Source: Lactobacillus amylovorus DSM 20531 (GTDB lineage Bacteria > Bacillota > Bacilli > Lactobacillales > Lactobacillaceae). From it: 64,000 nt of DNA. Position 1 is the stretch's first letter. Every line of letters starts with the position of its first letter. Shown here one piece after another: positions 18,139 through 27,894 of the stretch. The translations under genes and the position numbers were made by a program. The stretch covers positions 496,001-560,000 of the forward strand of contig NZ_CP017706.1 of NCBI RefSeq assembly GCF_002706375.1, given 5' to 3'. The notes under the pieces are model-generated. The model did no database searches and was not told the DNA's origin. It saw only the letters and a list, made by a program, of their open reading frames with translations.

Positions 18139-19248
18139 CTAAATCAATGCACGACGAATTCCTAAACCAATACCATCTGGCGTGTAAGTCTTAACAACGC
18201 ATCCCTCTGGAACGGTCACAAAACCGATCCCACCAAATAAAAGATCGCTCTTATATTCAGTTCGATATTCCTGCCCCTTAAGTGCTGGCAACTTATCGTC
18301 TTTAGCAGGTGGAGCAAGCAATTCACCAACATGCTTTTCATAAAAAGCATCAGCGTTGGCCGTCTTAGTGCGGTGAACGTACATATCGCGCGCTACATAA
18401 ACGGTAAAACTAGTTGACTCGCCTTTTAAATAATCGATTCGTCCAAGTCCGGCTAAGAATAAGGTGTTACCAGGCATAAGCTGATAAGTAGCTGGCTTGA
18501 GCGGCTTCTTTGGTGAAATCAATTCCAAGTCTTTAGCATTCAAGTGAGTAGCCAATTGATTATCGGTCATGATCCCTGGGGTGTCGATCAAAAAGTGACC
18601 ATTTTCAAGTGGAATTTCGATTCGATCCAAAGTTGTACCAGGAAAACGTGACGTGGTAATCAAGTTTTGGATATCACCCATCATGTCGATAATTGCGTTG
18701 ATCAAAGTAGACTTACCAACGTTGGTTGTACCTACAAAATAAACGTCTTTATCTTGTGATTGTTTATTAATATAAGCAATCAAGCTTTCCAGATTGACCT
18801 TTCTCTTAGCAGAAACCAAGAAGATTTCTTTAGGATAAAGGCCCATGCGGTTAGCTTCTTGTCTCATCCAGTCCTTAATCTTGCTTTGTCTAGAATTCTT
18901 AGGGAACAGATCGAACTTATTTCCGACTAAGATAAAATCATTGCCACCTACAAAACGCTTTAATGATGATAAAAGTGAATTTGAGAAGTCAAACAAGTCG
19001 ACCACGTTAACTACTAATGCCTTCTTTTCGGAAAGTGAATTAAGCAGCGCCAAGAAGTCGTCGTTGTTTAAATCGACTGGCATGATTTCGTTATAGTGGC
19101 GCAATCTGAAGCAACGTTGGCAGTATACTTCTGCGTTTTCTTCATTTCTTGCTTTGTCTAATGCGCTCTTAGGCAAGTAGCCTGCTTTTTTAGGATCATT
19201 GGATTGGAGCACTGCCCCACAACCAATACAAATAATCTCCTCATCCAT
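18139..19248 (-). CDS. yqeH: Ribosome biogenesis GTPase YqeH
   Basis: A circularly permuted GTPase needed for 30S assembly. The N-terminal zinc finger (CIGCGAVLQ and CQRCFRLRHY) precedes a permuted G domain in the order G4 (NKFDLFP), G5 (VSAKR), G1 (GTTNVGKST), G3 (DTPGI). A C-terminal RNA-binding region of about 130 residues follows. It overlaps yqeG by 8 bp. The aroE and yhbY genes found at this point in Bacillus are absent here. Confidence 0.96.
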   Translation of the reverse strand: MDEEIICIGCGAVLQSNDPKKAGYLPKSALDKARNEENAEVYCQRCFRLRHYNEIMPVDLNNDDFLALLNSLSEKKALVVNVVDLFDFSNSLLSSLKRFVGGNDFILVGNKFDLFPKNSRQSKIKDWMRQEANRMGLYPKEIFLVSAKRKVNLESLIAYINKQSQDKDVYFVGTTNVGKSTLINAIIDMMGDIQNLITTSRFPGTTLDRIEIPLENGHFLIDTPGIMTDNQLATHLNAKDLELISPKKPLKPATYQLMPGNTLFLAGLGRIDYLKGESTSFTVYVARDMYVHRTKTANADAFYEKHVGELLAPPAKDDKLPALKGQEYRTEYKSDLLFGGIGFVTVPEGCVVKTYTPDGIGLGIRRALI

Positions 19249-19765
19249 TTTGCAAAGTCTCCTTAAATGTTACTCGATGTGATAAACCAAGAAAGAAAAA
19301 GATGATCTTTTCAAAGAATCGATTAATTCTGGTATTCCACTTATCTGTTTCAACCAGTGGCTTAACCAATACCGTCTCAACTCCAGCCAAATTTCCAGCC
19401 TGCATATCGGTAATCAGCTGATCGCCTACCATCATTACTTGATCCTTTTGCAAATGCATTTCTTCGCGTTTACGTGTTATTGCAAACGGTAATGGCTTGC
19501 GTGCCTCAGAAACAAAGTCAATGTGGTAAGGGGTAAGCACCTTTCCTACACGTTGAGCATTATTATTCGAAATTACGACCAGCTTAATGTTCGCCTTGGC
19601 TAATCGCCTGTTTAATTTGTTCATCTCTTTAGCAGTTTCAAACTTATTCCAAGCAAGAAGCGTATTGTCTAGGTCTGAAAAAACTGCTTTTATTCCCATC
19701 TCATTCAATTTCTGGGGGTCCAGATTATAAATAGTATTTATTGTGTATTTTGGTCTAAATAACAT
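19241..19765 (-). CDS. yqeG: YqeG-family HAD phosphatase
   Basis: A 174-residue HAD-superfamily IIIA phosphatase. Motif I is the DLDNTLLAW loop near residue 31, motif II is VISNN, and motif III/IV is MVGDQLITDMQAGN. The substrate is unknown; relatives act on phosphatidylglycerophosphate or other small phosphate esters. First gene of the yqeG-yqeH-nadD-yqeK-rsfS-tmcAL-yceD operon, read divergently from add. The ribosome-binding site is ATGGAGAG. Confidence 0.92.
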   Translation of the reverse strand: MLFRPKYTINTIYNLDPQKLNEMGIKAVFSDLDNTLLAWNKFETAKEMNKLNRRLAKANIKLVVISNNNAQRVGKVLTPYHIDFVSEARKPLPFAITRKREEMHLQKDQVMMVGDQLITDMQAGNLAGVETVLVKPLVETDKWNTRINRFFEKIIFFFLGLSHRVTFKETLQNG

Positions 19766-19904
19766 ATAAACTCTCCATTTTTTATCACTCTCTATAATAT
19801 CAAAAATGCGTTTGTATTAGAAACTTTTGTTTCATTCTTAGCAAAAAGTGATACAATACTAAACAATTTAACCTATTTCATCAAAAATTTAGAAAGGGAG
19901 GAAA

Positions 19905-20906
19905 ATGAGAAAGTTTATCGATTTACACCTTCACCTAGATGGTTCAGTCCCCGTTGCTACAGTTAAGAAGTTAATGAAAGAACACAATATGCCTGCTCTT
20001 TCAGATGAAGAACTGCGCCAAGAGTTGTCTGTTGATTCTAGCTGTAAAAGTTTAGATCAATTTTTAGAAAAATTCGCTTTGCCTAACAAATTGATGCAGA
20101 CAAGACATGATCTTGAAACGATTGTTTATGATTTGCTTGTCGAATTAAAACAGCAAGGTCTGGTTTATGCAGAAATCCGTTTTGCACCGCAGCTGCACAC
20201 GAAAAAAGGTCTAACTCAAGAAGATGCGATTGAGGCAGCGATTAGTGGACTCAATAAGTTTTTAGCTGATCAAAAGAAACAAATAACTTTACCTGAACTA
20301 CATGCTGGTTTAATCCTTTGTTTGATGCGCTTTGCCGATAATCAAAAACAGAACATGGAAACTGTGAAGCTGGCTAAAAAGTTTTTGGGCAAAGGTGTAG
20401 TCGGCCTTGACTTAGCCGGTGCCGAAGGCCCGATTCCTAACATCAAATATAAGTTCTTCTTTGATCAAGCAAAAAAGCTTGGCGTTCCCTATACAATCCA
20501 TGCTGGTGAAGCAGACGGTCCCGATTCTATTCGCCAAGCCCTGGCCATGGGTGCCAAAAGAATTGGTCACGGCATTCGTTGCACTGAGGACCCAGAGTTA
20601 ACGCAGGAATTAATTAAAAAGCAAATCGTGCTGGAATGCTGCGCAACTTCCAACATGAACACCAAAGCATTCGATCAGATTGATTCTTATCCGATTAAAA
20701 AATTGCTGCATAAAGGGATGAAAGTTACCCTGAATTCCGACGATATGACGGTTTCAAATACTAATTTACCGCATGAATATAAGTTACTCGAGCAACAAAC
20801 CAATTTAACGCCAGCAGAAGAAACGACGCTTTACCTAAATGCAGTTGATGCGGCATTTACGACACCAGATGAAAAAATCAGGTTAAGAGCTTTAATTCAA
20901 AAATAG
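19905..20906 (+). CDS. add: Adenosine deaminase
   Basis: A zinc-dependent deaminase converting adenosine to inosine for purine salvage. The metal ligands are HLHLDGS near residue 7 and the His of TIHAGEADGP (near 199). The catalytic Glu lies in that same motif, and the Asp-Asp pair in TLNSDDMTVSN ends the active site. The length of 333 is normal. The ribosome-binding site is AAAGGGAGG. Monocistronic, with a shared terminator downstream. Salvage matters here because purF is disrupted. Confidence 0.95.
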   Translation: MRKFIDLHLHLDGSVPVATVKKLMKEHNMPALSDEELRQELSVDSSCKSLDQFLEKFALPNKLMQTRHDLETIVYDLLVELKQQGLVYAEIRFAPQLHTKKGLTQEDAIEAAISGLNKFLADQKKQITLPELHAGLILCLMRFADNQKQNMETVKLAKKFLGKGVVGLDLAGAEGPIPNIKYKFFFDQAKKLGVPYTIHAGEADGPDSIRQALAMGAKRIGHGIRCTEDPELTQELIKKQIVLECCATSNMNTKAFDQIDSYPIKKLLHKGMKVTLNSDDMTVSNTNLPHEYKLLEQQTNLTPAEETTLYLNAVDAAFTTPDEKIRLRALIQK

Positions 20907-20908
20907 TA

Positions 20909-20949
20909 AAAAATAGAGGTCAGGAATAATTTCCCTGGCCTCTATTTTT
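20909..20949. terminator. Bidirectional terminator between add and rplT
   Basis: The stem AAAAATAGAGG.CAGG/CCTG.CCTCTATTTTT can end both convergent transcripts, add (forward) and infC-rpmI-rplT (reverse). Confidence 0.88.
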
Positions 20950-20956
20950 GAACTAA

Positions 20957-21313
20957 TTAGTTCAATGCCTTCTTAGCAGTTTCTGCTAATTGTGCAAAAG
21001 TCTTTGAATCGTTGTAAGCAATATCAGCTAACATCTTACGGTTCATGTCAACACCAGCTAACTTCAAGCCGTGCATTAACTTAGAATATGAGATGTCGTT
21101 TTGTCTTGCAGCTGCGTTAATACGAGCAATCCATAACTTTCTGAATTCACTCTTACGTCTTCTACGGTCGCGGAATGCGTACTTGTATGAAACGAATAAT
21201 TGAGTGCTTGCAGCCTTAAATTGCATGTGCTTTGCGCCACGGTAACCCTTGGCAAGCTTCATGACCTTCTTACGACGTTTACGTGTTACAATTCCACCTT
21301 TAACTCTTGGCAT
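20957..21313 (-). CDS. rplT: 50S ribosomal protein L20
   Basis: A 118-residue L20, basic and helical, essential for early 50S assembly. It is also the autoregulator of this operon in Firmicutes through the leader RNA. The sequence is full length with [20 protein letters not shown] at the start and the conserved [15 protein letters not shown] block. Last gene of infC-rpmI-rplT. Confidence 0.98.
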   Translation of the reverse strand: MPRVKGGIVTRKRRKKVMKLAKGYRGAKHMQFKAASTQLFVSYKYAFRDRRRRKSEFRKLWIARINAAARQNDISYSKLMHGLKLAGVDMNRKMLADIAYNDSKTFAQLAETAKKALN

Positions 21314-21353
21314 TTAAATTTCCTCCTACTATAGTTTTTTCAAGAACAAATAA

Positions 21354-21554
21354 TTAGTGCATTTGAGCAACCATTTGCTTGATACGCTTCATATCACTGC
21401 TTGAAACCATAGCAGCTTTTCTCAAGTGGCGACGTTGCTTCTTAGTCTTACCGTGGAAACGGTGGCCAGTAAATGCGTGGTGACGCTTTAAGCCACCATT
21501 TGCAGTTCTCTTAAAACGCTTAGCAGAAGCGCGGTGTGTTTTCATCTTTGGCAT
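21354..21554 (-). CDS. rpmI: 50S ribosomal protein L35
   Basis: A 66-residue L35 starting [17 protein letters not shown], typical length, strongly basic. It sits between infC and rplT in the universal order, 21 bp after infC, with an AATTGGAGGAAATAG ribosome-binding site. Confidence 0.98.
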   Translation of the reverse strand: MPKMKTHRASAKRFKRTANGGLKRHHAFTGHRFHGKTKKQRRHLRKAAMVSSSDMKRIKQMVAQMH

Positions 21555-21575
21555 ATTTCTATTTCCTCCAATTAA

Positions 21576-22109
21576 CTACTTTTTATTTTTGTCCTTTTCA
21601 CTCTTAGGTGCGAGCATTAAGAACATTGAACGGCCTTCCATCTTAGGCTTGCTAATTACATTAGCAATATCGGAAGTTGATTCAGCCATCTTCTCAAGTA
21701 CTTGTTGGCCTAATTCCTTATGAGTGATGGCACGACCTCTAAAGCGGATTGATACACGAACCTTAGCTCCTTCTTTAGAAACAAACTTACGAACGTGCTT
21801 CAACTTCGTTTCGAAGTCGTTGCCTTCAATTGTTGGACTCAAACGAATTTCTTTGACACTAACTGTCTTGGAATTCTTACGGGATTCCTTAAGCTTCTTT
21901 TGTTGTTCGAAGCGGTACTTACCGTAGTCCATGATACGTGCTACAGGTGGCTTGGCATTTGGTGAAATCAAAACAAGGTCAAGACCAGCATCGCTTGCGC
22001 GACGTAAGGCTTCCATCTTGTTCATGACGCCAACTTGCTTACCATCTTCATCAATTAAACGGACTTCGCGTGCACGAATTTTATCGTTTAAGATTAAACT
22101 TCTTGGTAT
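21576..22109 (-). CDS. infC: Translation initiation factor IF-3, predicted AUA start
   Basis: IF-3 binds 30S and proofreads start codons. The in-frame ATG at 22025 would give only 149 residues and lose the beginning of the N-domain. The frame extends upstream through [17 protein letters not shown] and VGVM to an ATA at 22107-22109, which has GGAGGTG 7 bp upstream and an in-frame TGA just above. With that start the protein is 177 residues, the normal length. Rare AUU/AUC/AUA starts are a known infC feature that lets IF-3 repress its own translation. An alternative start would be the ATC five codons further in. Confidence 0.9.
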   Translation of the reverse strand: MPRSLILNDKIRAREVRLIDEDGKQVGVMNKMEALRRASDAGLDLVLISPNAKPPVARIMDYGKYRFEQQKKLKESRKNSKTVSVKEIRLSPTIEGNDFETKLKHVRKFVSKEGAKVRVSIRFRGRAITHKELGQQVLEKMAESTSDIANVISKPKMEGRSMFLMLAPKSEKDKNKK

Positions 22110-22251
22110 AACTGTTCACCTCCGTGTTAATTTCGAGGACAAGAAAAAGGCGGGATAAGTATCACCCGCCTTTAATCAACAGAAAATATCGATCAGCCCA
22201 GAGGTTAATTTAACTTAGGCGAGAAGCGGGAGCCTCTTCTTGTTCTCAACT
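22110..22251 (-). promoter_or_regulatory. L20-type leader RNA with attenuator before infC
   Basis: A structured leader of about 140 nt lies between the infC promoter and start. It ends in the terminator hairpin AAAGGCGGG/CCCGCCTTT (22146-22173) followed by a T-rich stretch, all before the GGAGG of infC. In Bacillaceae and lactobacilli this position holds the L20 leader, where L20 binding favours termination. The match here is by position and attenuator; I did not align the L20-binding fold. Confidence 0.75.
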
Positions 22252-22257
22252 AGAAGT

Positions 22258-22286
22258 AGTATACTCGTTTAACCCTTTTCCGTCAA
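22258..22286 (-). promoter_or_regulatory. infC-rpmI-rplT promoter
   Basis: TTGACG (22281-22286) and TATACT (22258-22263) on the reverse strand have exact 17-bp spacing, and the leader starts near 22251. Confidence 0.85.
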
Positions 22287-22317
22287 TAAAATTATTATCT
22301 TTTCTGAATTAAATTAT

Positions 22318-22680
22318 TTAGCTAATTTCTTTGTAAGCGTAGCTGATGAAGTAGTTGCCAGCACCACCGCCAGCAAGCCAGCCGTTTGCGTTGAAGCCGG
22401 TAATGCCGTGGAATTTAAAGGTGTAAGCTTCATATTGTGAATTAGAAACTTTGTCAGCTAATTTGTAGTTAGCCTTTTCATCGGCAGCATTTAACTTTTT
22501 ATCCCACTTATCTGCTTCTTTACCCTTTAATACCTTATAAACCTTGAGGCCGTTAATGGTATGTGCAGTAATTTTAGTTCTAATAACTTTACCAGCTTCT
22601 TTGTGTTACCAAACACCACGCGTATTCTTAGGTGTGGTGAAAAGTTTGGTAGCACCCTAACTAGCAGCATTTGTGCATTC
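22318..22680 (-). pseudogene. Remnant of a secreted protein gene (C-terminal part)
   Basis: One reading frame on the reverse strand codes about 115 residues interrupted by two stops. The readable parts are ATKLFTTPKNTRGVW, then (after a TAA) HKEAGKVIRTKITAHTING, LKVYKVLKGKEADKWD and GNYFISYAYKEIS at the end. The stops are a TAG near 22658 and a TAA near 22606. The style (Lys-rich, one domain with tandem Tyr/Phe strands after an Ala-rich junction) suggests a lactobacillar extracellular protein that has lost its signal peptide and start. It fills the gap between thrS and infC. The family is not recognised. Confidence 0.7.
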
Positions 22681-22858
22681 CTATACAGGTATGATAAATA
22701 ATGTATTTTTAATCATTATTAAATTTTTATAGGAATAAATATAGTATATAAATCACTAAAATACACTAAAGAATATACTTTAAATTAAACCTGTTATCCA
22801 AAAAACGGCTAAAAATTTTTTATTTTGTTAATCCTATCCATAGCTAGTTTTAGGCATA

Positions 22859-22899
22859 AAAAAGGTAGTAGACAGCTTATTGGCCATCTACTACCTTTT
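22859..22899 (-). terminator. thrS terminator
   Basis: The stem AAAAGGTAGTAGA/TCTACTACCTTTT with a T run on the reverse strand lies 22 bp after the thrS stop. The 180 bp between it and the secreted-protein remnant is AT-rich with nothing recognisable. Confidence 0.85.
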
Positions 22900-22920
22900 A
22901 GGTATTTAACTATTTAAATA

Positions 22921-24858
22921 TTAGTTGTTTTCTCTTGAGTATGACTTAACGTCAGCGTCAATTTCCTTGATGAAGTCGTCAAGACTCTTAGAAATTTCTT
23001 CGTCAGTACCGTAACGACGTACGTTTACGCTACCGTTCTTCATTTCTTCGTCACCTAATACCAAAGTGTAAGGTACCTTTTGGGTTTGTGATTCACGAAT
23101 CTTGTAACCCATCTTTTCGTTTCTGTTGTCAACTTCTGCTCTGAAGCCGCGCTTAGCAAGTTCTTGACGAACCTTTTCGGCGTATTCGCCGTGAGCGTCG
23201 TTGTTAACTGGGATGATTTCAGCTTGGATTGGAGCAAGCCAAGTTGGGAAGGCACCCTTGTAAATTTCAGTTAAGTAAGCAATGAATCTTTCCATAGTAC
23301 CAACAATACCACGGTGGATCATAACTGGACGGTGTTCTTCACCATCTTGACCAACGTAAGTTAAGCCAAATCTTTCTGGAAGCATGAAGTCAAGTTGAAT
23401 AGTTGACATAGTTTCGTCGTTACCCAAAGCAGTCTTAGTTTGGATATCAAGCTTAGGACCGTAGAATGCTGCTTCACCTTCAGCTTCAACGTAGTCAAGG
23501 CCAAGGTCATCCATAGCACCCTTAAGCATCTTTTGACTTCTTTCCCACATTTCATCGTTTGCAAAGTACTTTTCAGTGTTCTTTGGATCACGGTATGAAA
23601 GTCTGAAGTAGTAATCAGTAATGTCGAAGTCCTTGTATACGTCCATGATCAACTTCAAGATCTTAGCAAATTCGTCTTGAACTTGGTCAAGAGCTACGAA
23701 GGTGTGACCATCGTTCAAAGTCATTTCACGTACACGTTGAAGACCTGACAAAGCACCTGATTTTTCGTATCTGTGCATCATACCAAGTTCAGCAACACGA
23801 AGTGGCAAGTCACGGTATGAACGAATGTGGTGCTTGTAAATTTGGATGTGTGATGGACAGTTCATTGGACGAAGTTCAAGCATTTCGCCATCACCCATAT
23901 CCATTGGTGGGAACATGTCATCACGGTAGTGTGCCCAGTGACCTGAAGTCTTGTAAGCGTCAAGGTTCATAAGTACTGGAGTGTAAACGTGTTGGTAACC
24001 ATCAGCTACTTCACGGTCGATGATGTAACGTTCAACAACACGACGAATAGTAGCACCCTTTGGCATCCAGTAAGGAAGACCTGCACCAACCTTAGGATCT
24101 ACGAAGAAGAGGTCAAGGTCACGACCGATAGTACGGTGGTCGCGTTCCTTAATTTCTGCACGACGCTTTAAGTCATCCTTCAATGCTGCTTCTTTGAAGA
24201 ATGCAGTACCGAAGATTCTTTGAAGCATTGGGTTTGATGACTTACCTAACCAGTAAGCACCAGCTACTGACAAAAGCTTGAAGTGCTTGATCTTACCAGT
24301 GTTTGGAAGTAATGCGTCAAAACCAAAGTCTACGAAGTCGCCTAACTTGTAAGCGTCAACCTTGTCGCCTTCAACCTTCTTCAAAAGTTCACTCTTGTAT
24401 GGGTCGTCCTTGTAGATATCTTCAAGTTCTGACTTGTCCATTTCAACGTGTTCAATTGCTTGACCACTCTTAACAAGCTTTTCCATAGCCTTTTCAAGTT
24501 CTGGCAATTCAGTAACCTTGATTTGGTCCTTCTTGTCAGTGTCAATGTAGAAGCCACCTTCGTCAGCTACGTGTTCACCTAAACGAAGTTCTGGGTACTT
24601 CTTCTTAGCAACAGCTTCAAGTGCAAATGCTGCAGTTGCTCTTAAGATATCCAAACCTTCATCGTCTTTATCAGTAAGGATAGCAATTTCAACGTCGCTA
24701 TCGATTTCGTAATCAAGTGGCTTAACTTGGCCATTTACCTTAGCACCAACAGCAGCTTTTCCAAGTGAAGTTGCGATTGATGAAGCTACATCTTTAACTG
24801 AAACGGCTTTGTCAAATTCTTTCTTTGAGCCGTCTGGTAAAGTAACTGAAAAACTCAT
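22921..24858 (-). CDS. thrS: Threonyl-tRNA synthetase
   Basis: Class II synthetase that charges tRNA-Thr. The ATG at 24858 (645 residues) has GGAGG 7 bp upstream; further upstream codons lie in the T-box terminator. Domains in order: TGS (1-65), editing domain (about 66-225; its HVADE segment is at 99-103), catalytic core (about 240-535) with motif 2 ([14 protein letters not shown]) and zinc ligands such as the Cys of RPMNCPSH, and the anticodon-binding domain (about 540-645). In many lactobacilli the editing-site HxxxH is altered. Here I see HVADEGGFY, so editing residues deserve checking. Confidence 0.96.
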   Translation of the reverse strand: MSFSVTLPDGSKKEFDKAVSVKDVASSIATSLGKAAVGAKVNGQVKPLDYEIDSDVEIAILTDKDDEGLDILRATAAFALEAVAKKKYPELRLGEHVADEGGFYIDTDKKDQIKVTELPELEKAMEKLVKSGQAIEHVEMDKSELEDIYKDDPYKSELLKKVEGDKVDAYKLGDFVDFGFDALLPNTGKIKHFKLLSVAGAYWLGKSSNPMLQRIFGTAFFKEAALKDDLKRRAEIKERDHRTIGRDLDLFFVDPKVGAGLPYWMPKGATIRRVVERYIIDREVADGYQHVYTPVLMNLDAYKTSGHWAHYRDDMFPPMDMGDGEMLELRPMNCPSHIQIYKHHIRSYRDLPLRVAELGMMHRYEKSGALSGLQRVREMTLNDGHTFVALDQVQDEFAKILKLIMDVYKDFDITDYYFRLSYRDPKNTEKYFANDEMWERSQKMLKGAMDDLGLDYVEAEGEAAFYGPKLDIQTKTALGNDETMSTIQLDFMLPERFGLTYVGQDGEEHRPVMIHRGIVGTMERFIAYLTEIYKGAFPTWLAPIQAEIIPVNNDAHGEYAEKVRQELAKRGFRAEVDNRNEKMGYKIRESQTQKVPYTLVLGDEEMKNGSVNVRRYGTDEEISKSLDDFIKEIDADVKSYSRENN

Positions 24859-24872
24859 AAAATTACCTCCAA

Positions 24873-25090
24873 AAAAAATCCCAGTGCTCAATAGCACTGG
24901 GACGTTAATTGCGTGGTTCCACCCAAAATTCAGGTTAGCGTGTGTCTAACCTCTTATATTCGGATTGATAAAGGTATCCAACCTAAAATTTTAACTTTGG
25001 GAATAAACGATTGGGGTGAGCCTCTAATGAAGGACTTCCAGAACTAGGTCCCTCTCTCTGAAGCGAGGTTCATCATGTCTCGTTTAATTA
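24873..25090 (-). promoter_or_regulatory. T-box riboswitch (tRNA-Thr) ahead of thrS
   Basis: The T-box core GGGTGGAACCACGC lies on the reverse strand (24913-24926). It is followed by a terminator with 9-bp stem CCCAGTGCT/AGCACTGGG and T8 (24873-24903). Two ACC triplets in the upstream stems could be the Thr specifier. I cannot fold stem I with confidence, so amino-acid identity rests on thrS being the controlled gene. Confidence 0.9.
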
Positions 25091-25096
25091 GTTTCA

Positions 25097-25124
25097 ATTA
25101 TACGCATTCGAGCTGGGGATGCAA
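25097..25124 (-). promoter_or_regulatory. thrS promoter
   Basis: TTGCAT (25119-25124) and TATAAT (25097-25102) on the reverse strand have 16-bp spacing, directly upstream of the T-box and just past the dnaI stop. Confidence 0.75.
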
Positions 25125-25138
25125 GACCTTTTTAAAAA

Positions 25139-26056
25139 TTAATGCAAAGAATTTCTGCGGTCAGGTCCTGGCACCACAATTTCTTTAGCCAAAAAGCGGA
25201 CACGCTGCATCAGTCTTCTCGCCTTAACTGGGTCGGTCGCATTACGCGTTTCTTCAAAGTGTGACTGCAATGCTTCCATGTCCAAATTGGATGAGAAGAA
25301 GGTTGGCAAAACATTATCCATTCTTGCCTGCAAAATTACGCCTAAGACGTCATCACGTGACCATTGGCTGAGACTTTCGGCCCCAATATCATCCAGAATA
25401 AGCAAATCACATTCGGATAATCTACGGATTTCTTCTTGCAAGCTAATTCGGCTATTATCGTCAAAGTGACTAGCAAGGCCGGCAATAAATGTTGGCACGT
25501 GCAAGAAAATGACGTTTTTATTCATGTTGGTAACGACATAATTAGCAAGACCTGCCAAAATATAGGTCTTACCAACGCCGAAATCGCCTGAAAGATATAA
25601 ACCTTTTTGGTGCGGGTCTTTTTTATACTTCTTCAAGAAATCATAAATTAAAGCAAGAACATTGTTCCGATCGTCTGTAACGTCAATTTCACTTAAACTA
25701 ACGTCATGCAAACGAGCAGGCAAATCAATGAGCTGCAGCCGTCTTTGCGCTGCCTTTTTACGGTCTTGTGCGATCTTAGCTCTTGTCGGTGCATAGCGAA
25801 TGTCGATTACCTTGCCGTTTAAAAATAGCTGCGGTGCATAACCGACCATCACCTTGTTGGGATGCGTTTTTTGTGAATAAAATTCGTAAAGATTCGACAT
25901 GCTATTGCGAATCATCTTTTGATCGATTTTATCCGCATTTTGCTTAAGAAAAGCTTGCACATCAGGATCATGCAAGGCTTGATTCTCCAAAGTCTTTTCA
26001 TCGCCTAAATTGCGCTGTTTAACAATTTGCTTGATCACATTGCCTATTGGTTCCAT
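25139..26056 (-). CDS. dnaI: Primosomal protein / helicase loader DnaI
   Basis: An AAA+ ATPase that loads the replicative helicase DnaC at the origin and restart sites. The 305 residues show an N-terminal helicase-binding region (1-130), Walker A GDFGVGKT near residue 155, Walker B LLILDDIGAE, and an Arg-rich C-terminus with sensor II. It is 16 bp downstream of dnaB and functionally paired with it. The ribosome-binding site is AGCAGGTG. Confidence 0.95.
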   Translation of the reverse strand: MEPIGNVIKQIVKQRNLGDEKTLENQALHDPDVQAFLKQNADKIDQKMIRNSMSNLYEFYSQKTHPNKVMVGYAPQLFLNGKVIDIRYAPTRAKIAQDRKKAAQRRLQLIDLPARLHDVSLSEIDVTDDRNNVLALIYDFLKKYKKDPHQKGLYLSGDFGVGKTYILAGLANYVVTNMNKNVIFLHVPTFIAGLASHFDDNSRISLQEEIRRLSECDLLILDDIGAESLSQWSRDDVLGVILQARMDNVLPTFFSSNLDMEALQSHFEETRNATDPVKARRLMQRVRFLAKEIVVPGPDRRNSLH

Positions 26057-26072
26057 TTATTCACCTGCTTTC

Positions 26073-27422
26073 TTATTTATTGTTCAAATCTTTAAACAAG
26101 TCCTTCAATTGCGCAGTAGAAATACCGGAATTGGTATCCACCTTCTTCTTGCTCCAATCGGTGCCCTTTTCTACGCGCTTATTTTGATAGTTATAGTTTC
26201 TTCTGGATCTTCGATTATTGCCATTGCCAAAACTATCGCGACGTTTCTTCACGTACTGCAAAGCCTGAACCGCGGTTGCAACACCATGTTGGAGCCAGTC
26301 GTTAGCGATCTTGTAGGCCAAGTTTGAGTTCACTACAGTATCGTAAGTCAAACAAGTATAGGTCAGAATATTGATCAAATCTTCTGGCAAACCATACTGG
26401 GTGTGCAAATTATTGATAATCTGCCGCTCGCCTGCACTGGCAATGCCGCCCTTTTCTGTTTTTATCTTATACAAAAACTCAGCGGGTGAGCTTTCATTGG
26501 CTTCCTTGAGCAACTTCTTATCGTTGTCGTCCAAGCCCTTAATTGCAGCCAAAGCCTTTTTACGGCCTTCATTTACCTGCTTTTGCACGTGTTCTCTAGT
26601 GTTAATCCGTTTGTAGTTCTCAGCTAAAGTATTGCTAATGTCGCGCATGTTCAATTCATACGAACCATGAAGGCATGGCAAACTCTCATCCACGAATTCT
26701 TTTTCGGACAAGCCATACGTCTGCATCAAAGAGCGAATTTGATTCTTCTTATTATCAACTTCACTAGCTGGAATTTGATAAACCTCATATTGCTCTTTGA
26801 TAAAGTCCCAATCGATTGCATCCCTGTCGTTAACTTGGGCCACCTCTTCTTCATGAACTTTGTTTTCTTTGGCGGCCTCAATTACATCGCTGGATGGAGT
26901 GATTGCTTCATCCCCCGGCAAACGGAACATATCAAAGAAATTAGCCGAAACATCGCGCGCATTCTTAATAGGCTTTTCCCGCAACTTAGCTTCTTTAGCG
27001 AACTTGTGGCTTAATTCATGAAAGGTTTCTTCGCCAACTTTTTCCTTAAGCAAACTTGCAAGAAGCGGCGTAGCGAAAAACTTATCAGCACTAGGCACTT
27101 TAAGCAATTTAAACACGATGACGTTATTAAAAACATTATCGGATAAAAATGTTTGAACTAACCCCACGGCCTCTAATTTATGAAGCGATGTAAACATCGT
27201 CTTTAAGCTACAATCCAGTTGTTCTTGCAGCGAATAGATACCCTTAGAATCGGAAACGATGCCATATGGGTCGTAGTTGCTGATCAAAGTTTGGTACAAA
27301 GCAACCGCAATGGCACCAACCAATGGCTGATATAGTTTAATCAGTATTTGTTCATCTTCGGGAAAAAGCGTAACGCGATTGGCTACATAGTAGAGGTGCT
27401 TGGGATCAGATGTCTCAAACAT
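26073..27422 (-). CDS. dnaB: Replication initiation / membrane attachment protein DnaB
   Basis: A Firmicute DnaB-type primosome protein (449 residues), not the replicative helicase. It has an N-terminal winged-helix dimerisation region (1-110), a linker rich in Glu/Lys, and the C-terminal DnaB_2/DnaD domain with KKRRDSFGNGNNRRSRR before an Arg/Lys-rich tail. With DnaD and DnaI it remodels origin DNA and loads helicase. It is 2 bp after nrdR on the same strand. Confidence 0.93.
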   Translation of the reverse strand: MFETSDPKHLYYVANRVTLFPEDEQILIKLYQPLVGAIAVALYQTLISNYDPYGIVSDSKGIYSLQEQLDCSLKTMFTSLHKLEAVGLVQTFLSDNVFNNVIVFKLLKVPSADKFFATPLLASLLKEKVGEETFHELSHKFAKEAKLREKPIKNARDVSANFFDMFRLPGDEAITPSSDVIEAAKENKVHEEEVAQVNDRDAIDWDFIKEQYEVYQIPASEVDNKKNQIRSLMQTYGLSEKEFVDESLPCLHGSYELNMRDISNTLAENYKRINTREHVQKQVNEGRKKALAAIKGLDDNDKKLLKEANESSPAEFLYKIKTEKGGIASAGERQIINNLHTQYGLPEDLINILTYTCLTYDTVVNSNLAYKIANDWLQHGVATAVQALQYVKKRRDSFGNGNNRRSRRNYNYQNKRVEKGTDWSKKKVDTNSGISTAQLKDLFKDLNNK

Positions 27423-27424
27423 TT

Positions 27425-27892
27425 TTAATTACCCTTTCCCTTTTTGGCCATCATGTCTTCCATAGTCTTCATAAAGCTAGACATGTCTTTAAATTCACGA
27501 TAAATGGAAGCAAATCTGATGTAAGCAACATCGTCTAGATCAGCCAACTCGTCCATGACATATTGACCAATCTTCTTAGACGAGATTTCGCTGACGCCTT
27601 GCTTTCTTACCTTGTTTTCAACGTGATCAACTAATTGTTCGAATTGTTCACTGCTGATTGGACGCTTTTGACCTGCAGCCATTACACCGTGCAAAATCTT
27701 CTTGCGGCTAAATGGTTCACGCGTTCCATCATTCTTAATTACTAATAAAGGCGCCGTTTCAATACGCTCAAAGGTCGTAAAACGGAAACCACAGTTTTCA
27801 CATTCTCGACGTCTTCTAATTGCCCGGTTTTCATCACTAGGACGTGAATCAATAACGCGGGAGGCATTTTGATGACAATTTGGACATTCCAT
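27425..27892 (-). CDS. nrdR: Transcriptional repressor NrdR
   Basis: A 155-residue repressor of ribonucleotide reductase genes. An N-terminal zinc ribbon (CPNC and CENCGF, residues 3-34) is followed by an ATP-cone domain (about 49-140) that senses ATP/dATP. The target NrdR boxes would be ahead of nrd genes elsewhere. It sits between coaE and dnaB, as in related lactobacilli. Confidence 0.97.
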   Translation of the reverse strand: MECPNCHQNASRVIDSRPSDENRAIRRRRECENCGFRFTTFERIETAPLLVIKNDGTREPFSRKKILHGVMAAGQKRPISSEQFEQLVDHVENKVRKQGVSEISSKKIGQYVMDELADLDDVAYIRFASIYREFKDMSSFMKTMEDMMAKKGKGN

Positions 27893-27894
27893 AG

